A DNA stretch of 7,645 nucleotides from contig DRMK01000086.1 in NCBI GenBank assembly GCA_011322575.1, forward strand, positions 1-7,645, given 5' to 3'. Position numbers and translations under genes: made by a program. This document shows positions 5,344 to 7,645 of the stretch, one piece after another. Under the pieces are notes generated by a model. It had not been told where the DNA came from, did not search any database, and saw only the letters and a list, made by a program, of their open reading frames with translations. This DNA comes from Gammaproteobacteria bacterium. GTDB taxonomy: Bacteria > Pseudomonadota > Gammaproteobacteria > Thiohalospirales > Thiohalospiraceae. Each line of letters begins with the position of its first letter. Position 1 is the first letter of the stretch.

Positions 5344-6713
5344 AACTGCTCCAGCGCCAGCAGCAGACCACGCGCCTTGGCACGGGTCTCCTCCAGCTCC
5401 CGTTGCGGCACCGAGTCCGCCACGATGCCGGCCCCGGCCCGGAAACCGAGCTGTCCGCCCGCCACCACCATGGTGCGGATCAGGATGTTCAGATCCATGC
5501 TGCCATCCAGGTTCAGATAGCCCATGGAGCCGGTGTAGGCGCCCCGCCCGCTCCCCTCCAGTTCGGCGATGATCTCCATGCAGCGTACCTTGGGACAGCC
5601 GGTGATGGTGCCGCCGGGAAACACCGCGCGGATCACCTCCCCCGGGGTGATCCCGGAGCGCAGCCTGCCCCGTATATTGGAGACGATATGGTGCACGTGG
5701 GCAAAACTTTCCAGCGCCATCAGCTCGTTGACCTCAATGCTGCCGGGGCGGCACACCCTACCCAGGTCGTTGCGCTCCAGATCGATGAGCATCACGTGCT
5801 CGGCGCGCTCCTTGGGGTGGGAGAGCAGCTCGCTGGAGTAGGCCAGATCTCGCCCCCTGGAGCTCCCGCGCGGCCGTGTGCCCGCGATAGGGCGAGTCTC
5901 AACCACTCCGTTCCGCACCTTTACCAGGCGCTCCGGTGAGGAGCTCATGACAGCCAGCCCCTGGAACAGGGCGAGACCGGCAAACGGCGCCGGATTGGTG
6001 CGCCGTAGGTTGCGGTAGAGCTGCGCCACGCCCGCCTCCCCGCTGCTCCAGGGAGCGGACCAGAGGCGTGACAGGTTGGCCTGGAAGATATCCCCGTCGA
6101 TGACATACTGCCGGGCCCTCTCCACGGCGCGCAGGTAGCGCTGCGCCGGCTCTTCGCTCACCGATGCGGAAGGCGCTCCCGCGGGCCGGCCGGAGGAGAT
6201 GGAGGCCTCCAGATCGGCCGTGAGAATGTCCAGCAGCGGCTCCCGGCCCGACTCCGCCACCAGGTAGCAGCACCTCTCCCGGTGATCGCGGACAACGGCG
6301 GCAGGGATACGGGTGGCGAACGCAACCGGCTGGGGCTCCACGCAGCGCGGCAGCTGCAGACGGGGCTCTATCTCCCCCGCCAGCTCATAGCCGAGAAACA
6401 GAAACCAGCCACCGGTGAAGGGAAGCTCCCGTACCTTCCCGTGATGGCGGTACTCACGTCTCCACCAGCCGTCAAGGGCAGTCAGAAAGGTCTGGCCCCC
6501 GGCGGCCGCCCCCTCGAGCCGCCCGTCGTTACCCAGGGCCAGACTCTCGCCGGGAAACGCAAACAGGATGTCATAGCGTGAATGGCCGGTGCCGTGGGCG
6601 ACACTCTCCAGCAGGTAGGGGTAGCGTTGCGGATGTGCCTCGTACAGGGGCAGCAGATCCCCGTACCACCGCAGGGCGCGGACGGTGGCGGCGGTTGACG
6701 GACTGTTTGCCAT
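5340..6713 (-). CDS. pabB: Aminodeoxychorismate synthase component I, PIAGT class
   Basis: A 457-residue chorismate-binding enzyme. With ammonia from a glutaminase partner (PabA/TrpG, not in the window) it turns chorismate into 4-amino-4-deoxychorismate. An N-terminal anthranilate synthase-like domain (about 15-165) holds YLLES (33-37) and GGWFLFLGYELAGEIE (101-116). A small, Ser/Ala/Pro-rich linker at about 171-190 leads to the chorismate-binding domain: GDIFQANLS (207-215), PIAGTRPRG (275-283), LIDLERNDLGRV (309-320), FPGGTITGCPK (365-375), RGAYTGSMGY (390-399), DLNILIRT (407-414) and GAGIVADS (427-434). Position 277 is Ala where E. coli PabB has the covalent nucleophile Lys274, so this is the PIAGT subclass, which resembles anthranilate synthase at this site. 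Overlap with pabC and a length nearer PabB than the roughly 500-residue TrpE favour pabB; TrpE activity cannot be excluded from sequence alone. The ATG at 6713 has only a weak ribosome binding site, and I see no better in-frame start in the gap. Confidence 0.92.
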   Translation of the reverse strand: MANSPSTAATVRALRWYGDLLPLYEAHPQRYPYLLESVAHGTGHSRYDILFAFPGESLALGNDGRLEGAAAGGQTFLTALDGWWRREYRHHGKVRELPFTGGWFLFLGYELAGEIEPRLQLPRCVEPQPVAFATRIPAAVVRDHRERCCYLVAESGREPLLDILTADLEASISSGRPAGAPSASVSEEPAQRYLRAVERARQYVIDGDIFQANLSRLWSAPWSSGEAGVAQLYRNLRRTNPAPFAGLALFQGLAVMSSSPERLVKVRNGVVETRPIAGTRPRGSSRGRDLAYSSELLSHPKERAEHVMLIDLERNDLGRVCRPGSIEVNELMALESFAHVHHIVSNIRGRLRSGITPGEVIRAVFPGGTITGCPKVRCMEIIAELEGSGRGAYTGSMGYLNLDGSMDLNILIRTMVVAGGQLGFRAGAGIVADSVPQRELEETRAKARGLLLALEQL

Positions 6714-6731
6714 TGGCTCTGCACCCGCGCC

Positions 6732-6748
6732 AGGGGCGCCCTGCCCCT
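6732..6748 (-). promoter_or_regulatory. Hairpin in the fabF-pabB gap
   Basis: The 40-bp gap between fabF and pabB contains a perfect 6-bp inverted repeat, AGGGGC / GCCCCT, around a 5-nt loop. It ends 18 nt before the pabB ATG. No T-run follows in either direction, so it is not a classical terminator. It may act as an RNA-processing or stability element that separates fabF expression from the pabB-holB block, but this is inference only, and short GC palindromes are common at this base composition. Confidence 0.25.
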
Positions 6749-6753
6749 CCGGT

Positions 6754-7645
6754 TCAGATCCTGCGGAACACCAGGGTACCGTTGGTGCCGCCGAAACCGA
6801 ACGAGTTGGAGATCGCCACCTCGATCTTCATCTCCTGCGCGGTATGGGGCACATAGTTCAGATCGCACTCCGGATCGGGATGGTCCAGATTGATGGTGGG
6901 GGGCGCCACCTGATCCCGGATAGCCAGGATACAGAATATGGCCTCGATTCCACCCGCCGCCCCCAGCAGATGGCCGGTCATGGATTTGGTGGAGCTCATC
7001 GCCAGCCGGCAGGCGTGCTCCCCGAAGGCCGCCTTGGTCGCCAGGGTCTCCGCAATGTCCCCCGCGGGGGTGGAGGTTCCGTGCGCATTGATGTAGTCCA
7101 CCTGCGTTGGCTCAACGGCGGCATTACGCATAGCGTTCTCCATGCAACGCCGGGCTCCCTCGCCGCCCTCAGAGGGGGCGGTCATGTGGTAGGCATCGCC
7201 GCTCATGCCATAGCCGGCCAGCTCGGCGTAGATCCGCGCCCCCCGCTCGCGGGCGTGCTGGTACTCCTCCAGCACCAGGACACCGGCCCCGTCGCTGAGC
7301 ACGAAGCCATCCCGCTCCCGGTCCCAGGGACGGCTGGCGGCGGCCGGATCCTCGTTGCGCGTGGAGAGGGCGCGCGCCGCACCGAACCCGCCCAGGCCGC
7401 AGGGCGAGGTGGCCATCTCGCTGCCTCCCGCCAGCATCACGTCCGCATCCCCGTATTCGATGATACGCGCCGCGTCGCCGATGGAGTGGGTGCCGGTGGC
7501 GCACGCGGTCACCAGGGCGATGTTGGGCCCCTTCAGGCCATACCTGATGGAGACGTGACCGGAGATCATGTTGATGATGTTGGCCGGGACGAAGAAGGGC
7601 GAGATCTTGCGCGGTCCCCCTTTCATGTATGCGGCGTGCCCCTTC
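6754..7645 (-). CDS. fabF: 3-oxoacyl-ACP synthase II (KAS II), N-terminus cut off by the window
   Basis: This is the C-terminal part of beta-ketoacyl-ACP synthase II, which condenses malonyl-ACP with acyl-ACP during fatty acid elongation. The reading frame stays open to the window edge and continues with KGHAAY before the internal Met at 7626, so that Met is not the start. Counted from that Met, the catalytic triad is complete: C42 in TACATGTHS (40-48), H182 in NAHGTSTPAGD (180-190) and H219 in KSMTGHLLGAAGG (214-226). These align with C163, H303 and H340 of E. coli FabF at a constant offset of 121, so there are no indels across the core and about 115 residues are missing. SNSFGFGGTNGT (273-284) is the conserved C-terminal loop with the gating Phe. 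In gammaproteobacteria acpP normally lies upstream of fabF, and would be expected just beyond the right edge. The pabB ATG lies 40 bp downstream of its stop. FabB is unlikely because of the pabC-mltG linkage. Confidence 0.96.
   Translation of the reverse strand, partial: KGHAAYMKGGPRKISPFFVPANIINMISGHVSIRYGLKGPNIALVTACATGTHSIGDAARIIEYGDADVMLAGGSEMATSPCGLGGFGAARALSTRNEDPAAASRPWDRERDGFVLSDGAGVLVLEEYQHARERGARIYAELAGYGMSGDAYHMTAPSEGGEGARRCMENAMRNAAVEPTQVDYINAHGTSTPAGDIAETLATKAAFGEHACRLAMSSTKSMTGHLLGAAGGIEAIFCILAIRDQVAPPTINLDHPDPECDLNYVPHTAQEMKIEVAISNSFGFGGTNGTLVFRRI

Noticed and set aside
7624..7626. Met codon near the right edge as the start of a short fabF.
   Set aside because: The frame continues upstream to the window edge with family-like sequence, and the catalytic residues align to E. 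coli FabF with about 115 residues still missing.

Overview
The window is GC-rich bacterial chromosome carrying one dense block of housekeeping genes on the minus strand and one short gene on the plus strand. Gene order and protein sequences point to a gammaproteobacterium. The order fabF / pabC / mltG / tmk / holB / tatD-family is the conserved gammaproteobacterial arrangement. A pilZ between holB and the tatD-type gene matches the Pseudomonas layout. A PIAGT-type pabB is the variant first structurally characterised in Stenotrophomonas. I cannot place the organism at genus level; a free-living gammaproteobacterium with type IV pili is a reasonable guess.

Layout from left to right. Bases 1-115 hold no gene I can identify, only a probable promoter (perfect TATAAT) and the ribosome binding site of a plus-strand LemA-family lipoprotein gene (116-724). 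This gene runs tail to tail into a tatD-family gene (717-1490, minus), with the two 3' ends overlapping by 8 bp. The rest of the window is a single minus-strand transcription unit read from right to left: fabF (cut by the right window edge), pabB, pabC, mltG, tmk, holB, pilZ, tatD-family. No stretch over 300 bp lacks a gene.

The five genes from pabB to holB are joined by four successive 4-nt ATGA/GTGA stop-start overlaps, which suggests translational coupling. The fabF-pabB, holB-pilZ and pilZ-tatD junctions have gaps of 40, 22 and 24 bp. Two of these gaps contain a perfect 6-bp-stem hairpin without a T-run.

Functionally the block joins fatty acid elongation (FabF), the two pABA steps of folate synthesis (PabB and PabC), peptidoglycan strand termination (MltG), dTMP phosphorylation (Tmk), the clamp loader delta' subunit (HolB), type IV pilus biogenesis (PilZ) and a TatD metal-dependent hydrolase. 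I see no mobile element, CRISPR array, RNA gene or defence system, and nothing that amounts to a new biological system. The most interesting points are the PIAGT chemistry class of PabB, the run of coupled overlaps, and a hairpin over the ribosome binding site of the last gene.
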